Below, piece after piece: positions 38,091 to 48,240 of a stretch of DNA of 64,000 nucleotides; the first letter of the stretch is position 1; each line of letters opens with the position of its first letter. The notes below the pieces were generated by a model. That model saw only the letters and a program-made list of their open reading frames with translations. It made no database searches and was not told where the DNA came from. The DNA is from Symsagittifera roscoffensis (Eukaryota; Xenacoelomorpha; Acoela; Convolutidae). The translations under genes and the position numbers were made by a program. The DNA is taken from contig NC_087067.1 in NCBI RefSeq assembly GCF_963678635.1, forward strand, positions 27,227,547 to 27,291,546. The letters run 5' to 3'.

Positions 38091-38670
38091 TTACTTTGAG
38101 GAAATATACTTTAACATTTCGTCCTTGGCATAGTATGAGTTTATCCTCGATTTTGCCTTATCCTCGATCATGTCCAGCAGCCAGTTGAGATTGAAGGGGT
38201 CTGTCGTTGAATTGAAGTTCGTGGAAAAATCTAGAGGGCACTCGGTAGAGGGTGTTCGCCATTTCTCCGATAGTTTGTTGAGGTAATTCCTCATTGCTGT
38301 CTTCATCGTGAAATTGAACTTCGGGTAAGGAATAAGGAACTTGAAATTTACAAACTTTCTGCCAGTAGGATCTTACTTTCTTTGTGGAAGATTATCCCAG
38401 AGGAAAGAACATCGTCATAGGATGCCGAAGTACAACGTATTTGTAAGATGAGGAGCAGTAATAGCATTATCCCTCCGTGGTGTAGAGTAATACTCCTGGT
38501 TAGTTTTGACAAATTACTAGGTGACATCAGGCAGTGGTGTCTCGTAGATGATTGAGTAATTGGTGTTGTGGAGTCCGTACCAGACGTTCGATTGTAGTTC
38601 GTGGATCGTACTATTGAGTTGTTCTATCGCTCCAAATTGAGTGATATTGGTACTTGCTGAGCGAAATGAC
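38091..38670 (-). pseudogene. Envelope fusion glycoprotein fragment, copy 2 (cut by the tandem junction)
   Basis: The N-terminal half of the same envelope-like frame as copy 1 is present, with the same TAG. At 38160-38150 the sequence leaves envelope and enters the right end of unit copy 1, so the cleavage site and fusion stretch are absent. Compared with copy 1 it also has about 100 extra nt at 38334-38440. Confidence 0.6.
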
Positions 38671-38798
38671 CGAATTCTTCATTTGTCAACTTTTGTTTAA
38701 TTGGGTATTTGTTTGTTGACACTGTAAGCCTTCGTGTTGAAGACTTTGTTTGTTAAGTGTTATTCAAGTCCATGATGTTGGTAACTCAGTGATTGGAT

Positions 38799-39143
38799 AT
38801 GAGATTAGTGGATATCGCTAAATATATGGACAACGAGCTGTCTCGGGTTGAAGACGATGTCGACAATGGGGCCACGAATGTATTGGGTGATTCCGAGGCC
38901 CAGCTGCATGCTATTGTTCTTTCTCTTGAGGACAATATGGTGGATTATGTGCCGCCTCTTGTGAACGCGGGGCTGTCGGTTATGTCGTTCTTTGCCGATT
39001 TGAATGCAGCCTTTGTTGATGCTGTTCTACCTGTGGCTGCTCACGAGCTAATGCTGCAGTTGGGTGCTTTCCTCGAACAGCAGAACGAAGATGCCGGACT
39101 CTACGCTGAAATTTATGGTGTCCATTCGAGGCGAAATGTATAA
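38799..39143 (+). CDS. Unit gene A, copy 2
   Basis: An ATG at 38799 opens a 114-residue acidic frame (MRLVDIAKYMDNELSRVEDD...) ending RRNV and TAA. Unlike copy 1 the frame is intact from the first ATG. It contains no signal peptide or recognisable domain. It is divergent from the Env fragment, about 130 bp away, so the space between (38671-38798) could be a shared promoter region; this is inference. Confidence 0.5.
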   Translation: MRLVDIAKYMDNELSRVEDDVDNGATNVLGDSEAQLHAIVLSLEDNMVDYVPPLVNAGLSVMSFFADLNAAFVDAVLPVAAHELMLQLGAFLEQQNEDAGLYAEIYGVHSRRNV

Positions 39144-39235
39144 GCATGTAAACAATAATTAATCGTTTTATGAATAATCGTCTTTTATTTTGTAATGTAG
39201 CCGTGGAGCAATTGTTCGGTAAAAGAACAGTTTGA

Positions 39236-39360
39236 AGGGCCATAAGCAAGTGCCAGAAGCAACTCTCGTTTTTTCACAAACAAAAAGCCATGAGCAAGTG
39301 CCAGAAGCAACTCCTGTTTTTTTCACAAATAAAAGGCCATATGCAAGTGCCGGAGCAACC
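39236..39360. repeat. ~50-bp minisatellite after gene A, copy 2
   Basis: Three units of GGCCATAAGCAAGTGCCAG type; copy 1 has four at 35241-35400. Confidence 0.8.
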
Positions 39361-39629
39361 GAGGTAAGCCCGTGGCCTTTCCCCTGCTGATGGACTCAAC
39401 TACAAAATAGGGGTTAATTTACGCCCAATTTTTCATTTCTTTTTCCTGGAGGCCATTATGCTTCGGGCATTTTTGTACATGTTGTCCGCTTACGATAAGA
39501 TAATAACATCAATCTCTGTGTTTTAGCTTTTCCAGTTCTGTTTTTCCTTGAGTTAGTGCCACAGGTAAAGTGACGAGTGGTGTTATTTTGATTAGATGTA
39601 CGAATGTATGTAATTTTTTCAGTTGAAAA

Positions 39630-39875
39630 ATGTGTTTGCCGTTGCCTTGGGGCAAATGTGTGTTGTATTGTTGCGACAATGGCAGCTATGTCGAGTCGGG
39701 GGACCGCCGGAAGTGGTCCGAGCGTGCTCCTATGTGTCCGCCTTTACCGGAGGGAGACCCGGAAGAAGGTGACTGGTTGGTTGCTGCTGTGTGGGCTCTA
39801 GTGGGCTTGTGTCTGCTCTTCTGCTGCGTACGGCTGACCGTGTCCGCCGTATTGTTTAAAGACACTGATGTGTGA
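39630..39875 (+). CDS. Unit gene B, copy 2
   Basis: An 81-codon frame like copy 1, with ATG right after a TTTTTTCAG acceptor. The membrane segment is WLVAAVWALVGLCLLFCCVRL. An intron upstream (GTAAAG... to TTTTTTCAG, about 60 nt) is likely, so the true N-terminus may lie in an earlier exon. Function unknown. Confidence 0.5.
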   Translation: MCLPLPWGKCVLYCCDNGSYVESGDRRKWSERAPMCPPLPEGDPEEGDWLVAAVWALVGLCLLFCCVRLTVSAVLFKDTDV

Positions 39876-40124
39876 AACTAAGACTTGTTTAATGTAGCTT
39901 TGTGTTGGAGACTTTTTGAACTTTAATTTTACTAGCTGTTTTAGCTGTTTGCTTTTTAATTCATACTCTTACATTTCTCAGCGTTTTTCATTAGACCAGT
40001 GGTGAGTGCTCAACCGTTTTTTCCCGGATTTCGAGAAGAGTATATCATGTATCATACAAATGTATTCAGTTTCCGGGAATGGTATGCTTTTTAATTGAAT
40101 TTTGATTCGGTCGTTTTTGTCGCA

Positions 40125-41085
40125 ATGTTAGGCACTGAGTCTGATTCGGATTCACCAGGGTTTTTTACGTTTTAATGGGCTGATTAATTTTTCAGTTGTG
40201 AAATGAAACGTTCCCAAGTTTCCAACAATTTTTTATCCAAGAGGAGAACAATGTAGTGGTGTCAAATGACTTACATATCGTTGCAGAGCGTGCCCCACTA
40301 CTCCCGCAAGTGACGACTTTGACCAATTTTGATGGGTTGGATCGGGAACAGCCAGCTCTATTAAAGGATTTCGTTGCGGCAGAGTACACTGATACTCATC
40401 GGAGAGTAAGTAACTGTGCTATCTTAATCATTGTTTGCAGTGTTTGTACTTTGCATCACTGTATAATCTTGAGGGACTCGTTGTTTTTCAGCATCTGCTT
40501 CGGGAGCTCGTGAGTGTCGATCGCATCAAGCGGAGTTTCAACGTTCATGGTAGCAGACTTGAACCACTTGGGGCAATGACTTACATGGGGGTTCTCCCGA
40601 AAGATTTGAAGAAGCCGGATTTCTTGCGGTATTGGGCGCCCCTGGGGTCGCACGTAGCATCGCAGGTCTTCGGCTATCTGCTAGTGACAGAGAGGGAGAA
40701 TTTTAGCAGATTTCACTGCGATTTCGAGTAGACAATCGACAACCTCATTACTCTGTATTGGATTTTTATAAAACCGGGGGAAGTCGGCAGGAGGGCTGAG
40801 TACGAAGGTGTGGATCCTGGAAAGCTTATGGGGCTCTTGCAAGGTGATACGACGTCTTGGTGTCATTGCTTGCAGCGTGTGGGTGTGCCATATGGCTGGT
40901 TGAATTGCATTTTGACCGTGAGGAACCTATCAGGATGTTCATCACTGTTATCCATCGGGCTGCAAATACCGCGGGATAGGAAAGAGAGGATATGGAAGAT
41001 TGTGTCGAACACTTTGCCGTTAGGAACGGATAGGAGGGTAAACGCGATCGATGGTCCGCTCTATGTCGAACTGAAGAGAAGATAA
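40125..41085 (+). pseudogene. Unit gene D, copy 2 (19-nt deletion)
   Basis: It has the same exon plan as copy 1, with introns of 36 and 35 nt (40406-40440). A 19-nt deletion near 40250, between two GAACA words, breaks the frame in exon 2. The frame that copy 1 loses near 36668 is open here up to the TAG at 40729-40731. That TAG opens a 63-nt GTAGAC...GGCAG interval (40728-40790), which could be an intron; the same frame then continues to 41085. Each copy is broken in a different place. No known family. Confidence 0.5.
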
Positions 41086-41397
41086 GCATTTGTCAACGCA
41101 GTTAATTTCATTGACATTTCGGTTGAATATTTCTGTTTCTTGAGTAATATATATACATATATATGTGCAAGGTATTAAAAGCGAAGATTTATTATTATTA
41201 TACCCTTTTTTTCTTTTTGTTGTTTGAGGATAGGCAACAGTTGATTTTCCAAGATTTCGTGAAGTTGATGTCTGCTAGTGGACCGACTTCGTGCCTGTTC
41301 ATCATTGGTAATTTGATGATCAATGAGCCCAAAATTTTTGAATTTCCGTCGACTCGTTAGTCGAGGAAAAACTTTTCTATTTATAATTCTTGAACAT

Positions 41398-41776
41398 GGG
41401 CAACAGGTGGACTTTTCCAGATCTCGTGAAGTTGATGTCTGCTAGTGGACCGACTTCGAGTGGACTGACCTGTAAGAAATTGGTACTGCCTTGATCTTCT
41501 TTCAGCGATCCTGAGGCACTGCTCTCTTCTGTCTTGCCTTGTGTGTTGGAGTTGAACACTTCACTGCACTTCTGGATTCAACTTTCGAAGAAAATTGGTC
41601 ACATCACCCACTCATAGTCGCCATGTAATATAACGTTTCTGGCTATTAATGATTGAGCGTTAAGTGTTGCTTTGTATTCTAGAGTGATGAAGTATGTCGT
41701 TATGGATGAGCGGTCTAGGCTTTCGAATCCTCAGCTCAGGAATGCGCTTTGTGATGGCTACCTTCTTCTTCCTTAG
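41398..41776 (+). pseudogene. Unit gene E, copy 2
   Basis: Exons 2 (41506-41597) and 3 (41685-41776) and both introns (34 and 87 nt) are present. The first exon is altered by loss of minisatellite sequence, so it enters exon 2 out of phase. The second donor has changed from GTAACA to GTCACA. It is probably non-functional. Confidence 0.5.
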
Positions 41777-42207
41777 ATTGATTAAAGGGAGTTTGAAAGT
41801 TCAATTGTTTACAGTCACTGAGTATTACTGACTCTCTTTTTATTACTGATCTAATGATCTCATTATTGTTTACTTTGAGCAAATATACTTTAACATTTCG
41901 TCCTTGGCATAGTATGAGTTTACAATTTAATCTACTAAGCGTCTAATTCGCTCCTATTAAGGTAATTTAGCGAGATTAAATAACATAGGTGTTTAGCACT
42001 ATGTTACAAGTAGGGATGAATGCCAACGAAGGATGCTATTCGGATTGAGTCATTTTTAGTGGAGAGCATCCTATCATTTTGCCAAGTGAAAGGAATTAAC
42101 AAATACAAAGTCGGTTCAAAAATAACTTAACCAAAATCCTCATCCGGAAACACGATCACTAAGACAAAGCAGTATCAGAATGAACGAAAAATATCAAAAC
42201 AGTGTAT

Positions 42208-43820
42208 TTAATGATGTTCTTTCCCCGAGTTATTTGGTTGTTCACCCGAACTTTGTTGAAAAAGCTCATCAATTGTTTTACAGGTTCGGCATCAGAATAG
42301 TTGAAGGTAGAAGATATTTGGGCGGATTTATTGGCTCTGATGAAGGCAAAATTCGTTTCACTTTAAAAAAGGTCCAAGAATGGTTGGATTGTCTTGGCGA
42401 GTTGTCCAAAGTGGCAGAAAAAGAACCTCAAGCTGCTTTAGTTGGATTAACAAGATCACTGCAATGCGAATGGAATTTTGTCCAGAGAGTAGTTAAAGAT
42501 ACGTCGCAGTTGTTTGCTCCTCTCGAGAAGATGTTGGAGGAAAACTTTTTGCCAAGTTTACTTTTTGCCCTCAGATCGTGTTTTGTATTCACTTCCTGTC
42601 AAAAGAGGGGGACTAGGTGTGCGAAATCCAATAGAAGGTGGCGAACTAGCATTTCCCACTTCACGTGAAGCAACCGACTGTCTCGTGAGTTCGATCTTTC
42701 TCCAAGATGATTTCGACCAAACTCTACACAAAACAAAGATGAGAGAAGCAAGGAAAGACCACGAGGAGAAACAGAATGCTGTGGACAAAGATAAACTCGA
42801 TGAATTGCTTGCCGTTTTACCAGCAGGTCAGAAACGAGCGATCCGGAGAATAATCGACAACAACTGTTCCTTGTGGCTAACTTCGCTGCCCTTGTTGAAA
42901 GATAATTTTGATTTGTCAGCCACAGAGTTCAGAGACGCTCTATGTGTCAGGTACAGAAAACCACTCAAACGTTCTTTCTCGAGATGCGATGGATGTCAAC
43001 AAAATTTTGACTTACAGCATGCACTTTCTTGCAAGAAGGGCGGACTGGTAACACTACGATACAACGAAATAGGAGACGGAGACGCAGTGGGCGATCTTGC
43101 TTCAATTTTGTGGAAGGATGTGAAAAGAGAACCTGTCGTAAAAGAACCAGATGTAGAAAATGGAACCCCGGCACTAATTGCAGATCTTTCAGCTCGTGGG
43201 GTTTGGGATAGACAGTCGGCTGCGTCGTTCGACATCCGTGTTACAGACACTGACGCTCCGTCTTACGAAAACCGCAATCCCATGAATGTACTGAAAACTG
43301 CAGAGATTGAGAAGAAAAATAAGTATGGACCAGATTGTGAAGAAAAGCACATGTCTTTCACTCCACTTGTCACTTGAATAGATGGTGTTTTGGCACCGGA
43401 GTTCACGTTTTTTCTCAAACGACTAGCAGATGGTCTGGGATCAAAATGGGACCGCCGCCCATATAGTCATGTCATGTGCTGGGTGAGATGTAGAATTTCA
43501 TTCGCTATACTAAGAGCAACCAACATTTGCATCAGAGGCACAAGATCCAAATGGCGATCCCTCGGCGCTGAGGACGGTTACACAATTGGAATGGCATTCT
43601 AAACATTCACACGCTGTTAACTAGGGCTTTCATCGCGCTTAACTGACTCCTATGATATTAGAATTTCGACACCATTTGCATATTATTTCGAAGAATATGA
43701 GATGTTTGAAGATAAAAACACAGGATGACAACTGTGAACAAGCAACGAAAAACTTTTCGTTGCACCATTCGATACCAATTTAATTTGATTTTAAGATTTC
43801 AATATTTAAGGATAAAAAAA
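42208..43820 (+). mobile_element. 5'-truncated LINE-like element: C-terminal reverse-transcriptase region
   Basis: Frame 42180-42668 carries YLGGFIGSDEGK and LEKMLEENFLPSLLF. After a frame change near 42570 the next frame has LPVKRGGLGVRNP, FRDALCVRY, a C-x2-C...H-x4-C cluster (CDGCQQNFDLQHALSC) and FDIRVTDTDAPSY. A TGA at 43375-43377 and then a frame to 43602 (FFLKRLADGLGSKWD) complete it. This block order is known from cnidarian, sponge and crustacean retrotransposon proteins: reverse-transcriptase thumb, then a restriction-like nuclease fold. The palm is absent. The right end is A-rich (GGATAAAAAAA), and it interrupts gene F. The exact clade is not determined. Confidence 0.75.
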
Positions 43821-43955
43821 GCATCTCTTCAACTATCGGGTTTTTCTGCGAGTTTGTCTCCGAGAATTAAGAAGGGGAGTCTACACTGTCATCGGTTCTT
43901 CTTCCTCAAGTGGAAATTGACTGGATAAGAATCTAATTTGAACGAATCTGCTATG
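43821..43955 (+). pseudogene. Unit gene F exon 2, LINE-interrupted copy
   Basis: It matches 44796-44928 (AGCATCTCTTCAACTATC start). The donor here is GTGAGC. Its own third exon is missing; the downstream sequence jumps to gene E copy 3. It is therefore a rearranged, inactive copy. Confidence 0.6.
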
Positions 43956-44024
43956 GTGAGCAGGAGCCTGATTCGCTCTACCTCAACACACTTTCTGTTC
44001 TCTGCTTTCTGTTGTAGCCACCTA

Positions 44025-44343
44025 ATGACTGCGGCGCTGTAAGAAATTGGTACTGCCTTGATCTTTTTTCAGCGATCCTGAGGCAATGCTCTCTTCTGTC
44101 TCGTCTTGTGTGTTGGAAATGAACACTTCACTTCACTTCTGGATTCAACTTTTGAAGAAGATTGGTAACATCACCCACTCTTAGTCGCCATGTAATATAC
44201 CGTTTCTGCTTAGTAATGATTGAGCGTTAAGTGTTGCTTTGTATTCTAGAGTGATGAAGTATGTCGTTATGGATGTGCGGTCTAGGCTTTCGAATCCTCA
44301 ACTCAGGAATGCGCTTTGTGATGGCTACCTTCTTCTTCCTTAG
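44025..44343 (+). CDS. Unit gene E, copy 3 (three exons, intact)
   Basis: Exons 44025-44038 (ATGACTGCGGCGCT), 44073-44164 and 44252-44343, with introns of 34 and 87 nt. They sum to 198 nt: 65 residues and TAG. The encoded segment DPEAMLSS...SLHFW, then VMKYVVMDVRSRLSNPQ, ending DGYLLLP, agrees with copy 1. The start differs: here MTAAL replaces the repeat-derived N-terminus. It sits just after the rearranged gene F exon. Function unknown. Confidence 0.55.
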
Positions 44344-44488
44344 ATTGATTAAAGGAAGTTTGAAAGTTCAATTGTTTAGAGTCACTGAGTATTACTGACT
44401 CTTTTTATTACTGATCTAATGATCTCATTATTGTTTACTTTGAGCAAATATACTTTAACATTTCGTCATTGGCATAGTATGAGTTTAC
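44037..44488. repeat. Third, partial copy of the tandem unit (right end)
   Basis: It aligns with 37700-38143 and 41470-41922 and then continues into 44489-44785, which matches 41923-42207. Confidence 0.9.
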
Positions 44489-44741
44489 AATTTATTCTAT
44501 TAAGCGTCTTATTCACTCCTAGGTAATTTAGCGAGATTAATTAACATAGGTGTTTAGCACTATGTTACAAGTAGGGATGAATGCCAACGAAGGATGCTAT
44601 TCGGATTGAGTCATTTTCAGTGGAGAGCATCCTATCATTTGCAAAGTGAAAGGAATTAACAAACACAAAGTCGGTTCAAAAATAACTAACTTCCAAAATC
44701 CTCATCCGGAAACACGATCACTAAGACAAAGCAGTATCAGA

Positions 44742-45195
44742 ATGAACGAAAAATATCAAAAAAAGTGTATTTAATGATGTTCTTTAATTTTTAGAGCATC
44801 TCTTCAACTATCGAGTTTTTCTGCGAGTTTGTCTCCGAGAAGTAAGAAGGGGAGTCTACACTCATCGGTTCTTCTTCCTCAAGTGGAAATTGACCGGATA
44901 AGAATCCAATTTGAACGAATCTGCTATGGTTAGCAGGAGCCTGATTCGCTCTACCTCAACAGAGGATAAATATTTTTTCGTGGGTCCTAGTCGAGGGACT
45001 AGATGGAGAGGTTCAATTACTCTCGGATCTTCTTCAATTCAAAGTTCTGATGTACGCTTCGGATCGATTCTGATGTACGCTCCGGTAGCCCATGACATAT
45101 CGGAGGCCATGGAGCACAGATGGGTCAGAAAGCTGATGTTGGAGCTCAAAGAATCTGACAGAATCAGAACGACGGCCAAAAAATGGCTATCATAA
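44742..45195 (+). CDS. Unit gene F (three exons, intact copy)
   Basis: Predicted exons 44742-44764, 44795-44928 and 44963-45195 with introns of 30 and 34 nt. They sum to 390 nt: 129 residues plus TAA. The first exon encodes MNEKYQKK. The second is Ser-rich and basic (SSFSASLSPRSKKGS). The third has YFFVGPSRGTRWRGSITLGS and SILMYAPVAHDISEAMEHRW. The 34-nt intron has GTTAGC and CTCAACAG ends. I recognise no family; the composition would suit a nucleic-acid-binding or structural protein, but that is a guess. The 30-nt intron is less certain than the 34-nt one. Confidence 0.55.
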
Positions 45196-45540
45196 GCAAC
45201 AGTTAAAATATTGTGTCAAAAATCTTAAGCTTTAATCAGAACTAGCGAAATTAGCAATTCATTGACTCAAAGAAAAAATTTATTGTTTCTAACAGTTAAG
45301 AAAAAATATTATTACCCTTCTGGTGGTTGCGGTTGATTTGCGAAGTTACTTTAGGTCATGCCATCTCATCGTCTTTTTATTGAAATTTTGCCAGATCTCC
45401 TTTCCACGAGAGAGACAAAAAGTTTAGGCGATAAAAACGAGTCCAATACACGGATTCGTGGCATGAGCTGTTCGATTCTCGGTGTTGTCGTTGTCATTAA
45501 GGTAATAAAATCAACGCAACATCCTAGAGACTAGTCAGAG
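45196..45540. other. Spacer before the LTR element
   Basis: No gene and no recognisable 5' LTR. It is AT-rich; nothing else is supported. Confidence 0.4.
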
Positions 45541-46110
45541 GAAAAGAGGGGCAGACGCCGATATAAAGTCAGAAGATACCAATGCTTGGGAACAGAAGGC
45601 AAAGACGCCTTACAAAATACTGCCCAGACCTGAAAATCTAAGAACTCAACCAGACATTTTTGTTTGAACTCGACTAACAACGTCAATCGTCAAGCCTCAT
45701 GATGTAAAATTTGACGGATATAATGTTTTTTTACCAGAAAACAAAACGAAACCGGTCAGATTTATCCAAAAACGAGGCAGCAACAACAGATATAATCAGC
45801 GAGGCGGACGAAGACGAGATTTCCACCAAAAGGAGGATTTCAGCGACAAGTGCCTGAGCAGAAGCAACCATATTTCAAGTGCGGAAATCACTTGCGACCA
45901 GAGCACCTACAGCAAATGTCCAGCAAAGGTCATTTTGCAAAATTGTGCAGATCCACAGAAGTGAATGCCATACACAACGGGCAACATCAAGAACAATCGC
46001 TGCACGATACAAAATTGATAGCCTGTGTCAACTATCTACAATCAGGCAATGTAATCCCAGGGTGGGATCACCCGGACGATACAACAAATGCGAAAAATCT
46101 TAATGCTTCT
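45541..46110 (+). pseudogene. Ty3/gypsy-like gag (nucleocapsid) remnant
   Basis: A basic, Gly/Arg-rich stretch (RYNQRGGRRRDFHQ) precedes a zinc-knuckle-like segment starting YFKCGNHL. It continues KGHFAKLCRS, the second half of a typical CCHC pair; the part between is deleted. Stops lie on both sides. Nucleocapsid position upstream of integrase and a 3' LTR supports the call. Confidence 0.65.
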
Positions 46111-46439
46111 TAATGCGAAAAATGATTTTAATGGTTTTGTCGGTTTTTAAGACCATTTATCGACGGGGGAAAGGACCAACACAAGAGCTGTACAGCTCAT
46201 CACGGCGAACCGCTGTTGTTCCCCTCTTTAGAATCTACAAGGCACTCAAAAAAAACTTTCCGCCCATCAATAATGCGTCTTTCAATGATTACTACCCACA
46301 GTCACCACCGAAAGACCTCACATTCAACTACTTATCGTATTAACTGATACCATCAGAGCAGAGCTACACTTCTTCCAGACGGCTAAAAAAAATAATAAGC
46401 CAAAGAATGGGGATCACGACGGAAAACAGTGAATGCCAA

Positions 46440-47760
46440 GCGTTTACCGTTGAAGAGGAGAATTACAAGAAAAACTAAACAAAGGTTCTTGATGACAGAT
46501 TCATTGCAGGCGCCACAAAAAGGGACAAATTTACGGCCATCACTGAACATTGTCCGCTCACAAAAATGAGATACAGTCAAGGCGCGCTACAGTCCATATT
46601 TTTACAGTGTGAGGGACAGTTTATACCACAGAAGGATACCACACTCCTGTATGATGAGCCAGCGGTCATGTCGCAACAACTACCGCAGATCATCATCGAC
46701 TCCATGCACCTTACCATCTATGACAAGGCCGAATGCTGGAAGCTGCGACACGGGAATATCGTCGCTACTGCCCAAAAATGATACGACAGCCGGAAAAAGG
46801 AGAACCTAAAAGTTATATCGGGCAAAAAGCACTAAACAGCACTGGATGCCGTAGTCCAGCCAAACGAGGAAATCCAATTAGAGCTCGCAGGTCCTCTTTT
46901 GGACGAAAATGACAAAAAAGCATGTATACTTGTAATGGTTGAACGATTCTTTAAATTCTCATCGGCTAAAATTGGGACAAAAATAGAGCTGAAAACAATA
47001 CAACATTTTAGTAAACTCATGGTCAATGATCATGGGTCTCGCGACATATTCGTTGTGACCAAGCCTAAGGTTATCCAGATAAAAATGTTATGGTCTACTG
47101 TAAAAGCAACAACATAAAATTGATTTTTGCTCCAATCGACGACTATCGAACAATGGGCATGTTAGAAAGCCTAATCAGAACTCTTAAATCTAGACTATCA
47201 ACAATGAAAACTTATCAAATAAACCAACCGTGCAAATTAGCACCGGAAGCGATAGAGCTGATCAAAACGTTAAGGATAACACCAAATGCGTAACAAAAAT
47301 TACACCAATTGAGGCACACTATGGACATTAAAACGAACCCTCTATTAAGTAACTTATGATCTCTCGTTTATCATCGAACCTTTGTTGAGAAAAACTCTCA
47401 TGTTTGGACGAGAAATTGCTGAAAAAATCAGCAACTTCTCGTACAAACATGATGCTGATTCACCAGCATAAACACCAGCATATAGGATGAATTGGACTTA
47501 ATATACCGAGCCTTCCTTCTGGATCCGCGAGTTTACAAAAAAAGTAGACCGGCCGTTTTAAAAATCTTGTCTCCTATATGCAGTTACCTGGAGCTAAACT
47601 GCGCATTTCAGTCTCAAATGAGAAACAAAAACCGGGACAAACAATATCCGGACGGCATCCGGCAAACAAGGCCACAAGCAACCTACAAAAAGCGACGAAA
47701 ACCAGCCCTAAGCAACAACTCCCGAAAAACATTGAAGTGGTCATATAGCAATTTATGAAC
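46440..47760 (+). pseudogene. Ty3/gypsy-like integrase remnant
   Basis: The zinc-binding N-terminal domain is vaguely visible (LPQIIIDSMHLT). The core shows EIQLELAGPLLDENDKKA, where the usual first catalytic aspartate (QLDFAGP) is glutamate. A broken second block follows. The last block, IFAPIDDYRTMGMLESLIR, still has the catalytic glutamate. Frameshifts and stops are frequent. Reverse transcriptase and RNase H are not recognisable, so the element has a large internal deletion. Confidence 0.75.
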
Positions 47761-47899
47761 AGGCAAGCACTGGGCCACCAAAAACCCTTCGAACCATTCA
47801 TGACAAAACCAAAAGACGCAACTAAACAAAAAGAAGAAGAAAAAAGGAAGCCAAAAAACTCAAATCAAACCAACGGGTAAAGGAAGCCCGCAGAAGAAG

Positions 47900-48240
47900 A
47901 AAAACGAAGACTTGGCAAATATAGAGGTTGACTGCGATAGGTCAATTTCTCAGTCCTCAGTCTCTGACCTCAATAGTAAGACGCCGTCATCGACGAAACC
48001 AGCTGCCAAAAAGGTGGTTTCGAAACGTACCCCAGATGAAAAACTACAGGAATGCCGACGGTCTTCCAGAGTGCGCTCAAGTATGCTGGGGACAGAATAC
48101 GGGAATGCTATTCCAATCAAGCAAATTACTGACAACGACCCAGATTCAAAAAACGCAACCTGCCAAGTTATGATTATTACCGCAACCTACCTAAATGACA
48201 ATTTCGCTACAGGAGAAAAACCAGGGGATACGAGATGACT
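47900..48240 (+). pseudogene. Integrase C-terminal tail remnant
   Basis: An open frame encodes a Ser/Lys-rich segment with KVVSKRTPDEKLQECRRSSR and LGTEYGNAIPI, like the low-complexity tail at the end of Ty3-type integrases (basic pairs and RRSSR). The following 48240-48730 is non-coding and leads to the polypurine tract. Confidence 0.5.

Larger units (their letters stand above)
34265..38143. repeat. Multigene tandem unit, copy 1 (~3.88 kb)
   Basis: Positions 34271 onward align with 38161 onward, in the same orientation and at a few percent divergence. The copy starts inside the antisense Env fragment and ends at the phrase AGTATGAGTTTA (38133-38143), where copy 2 begins. It holds genes A to E on the plus strand. 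Differences from copy 2 include a longer AT microsatellite (37200-37242) and more minisatellite units. Confidence 0.93.
38155..41922. repeat. Multigene tandem unit, copy 2 (~3.77 kb)
   Basis: It is head-to-tail with copy 1. It starts at TTATCCTCGATCATG (38158) inside the antisense Env and ends at AGTATGAGTTTA (41911-41922). Beyond it, the original right flank continues (41923-42207), which the tandem junction removed from copy 1. Confidence 0.93.

Noticed and set aside
45196-45540. 5' LTR of the Ty3/gypsy-like element
   Set aside because: No TGTTATCC start, no ATAACA end and no resemblance to the 3' LTR were found.
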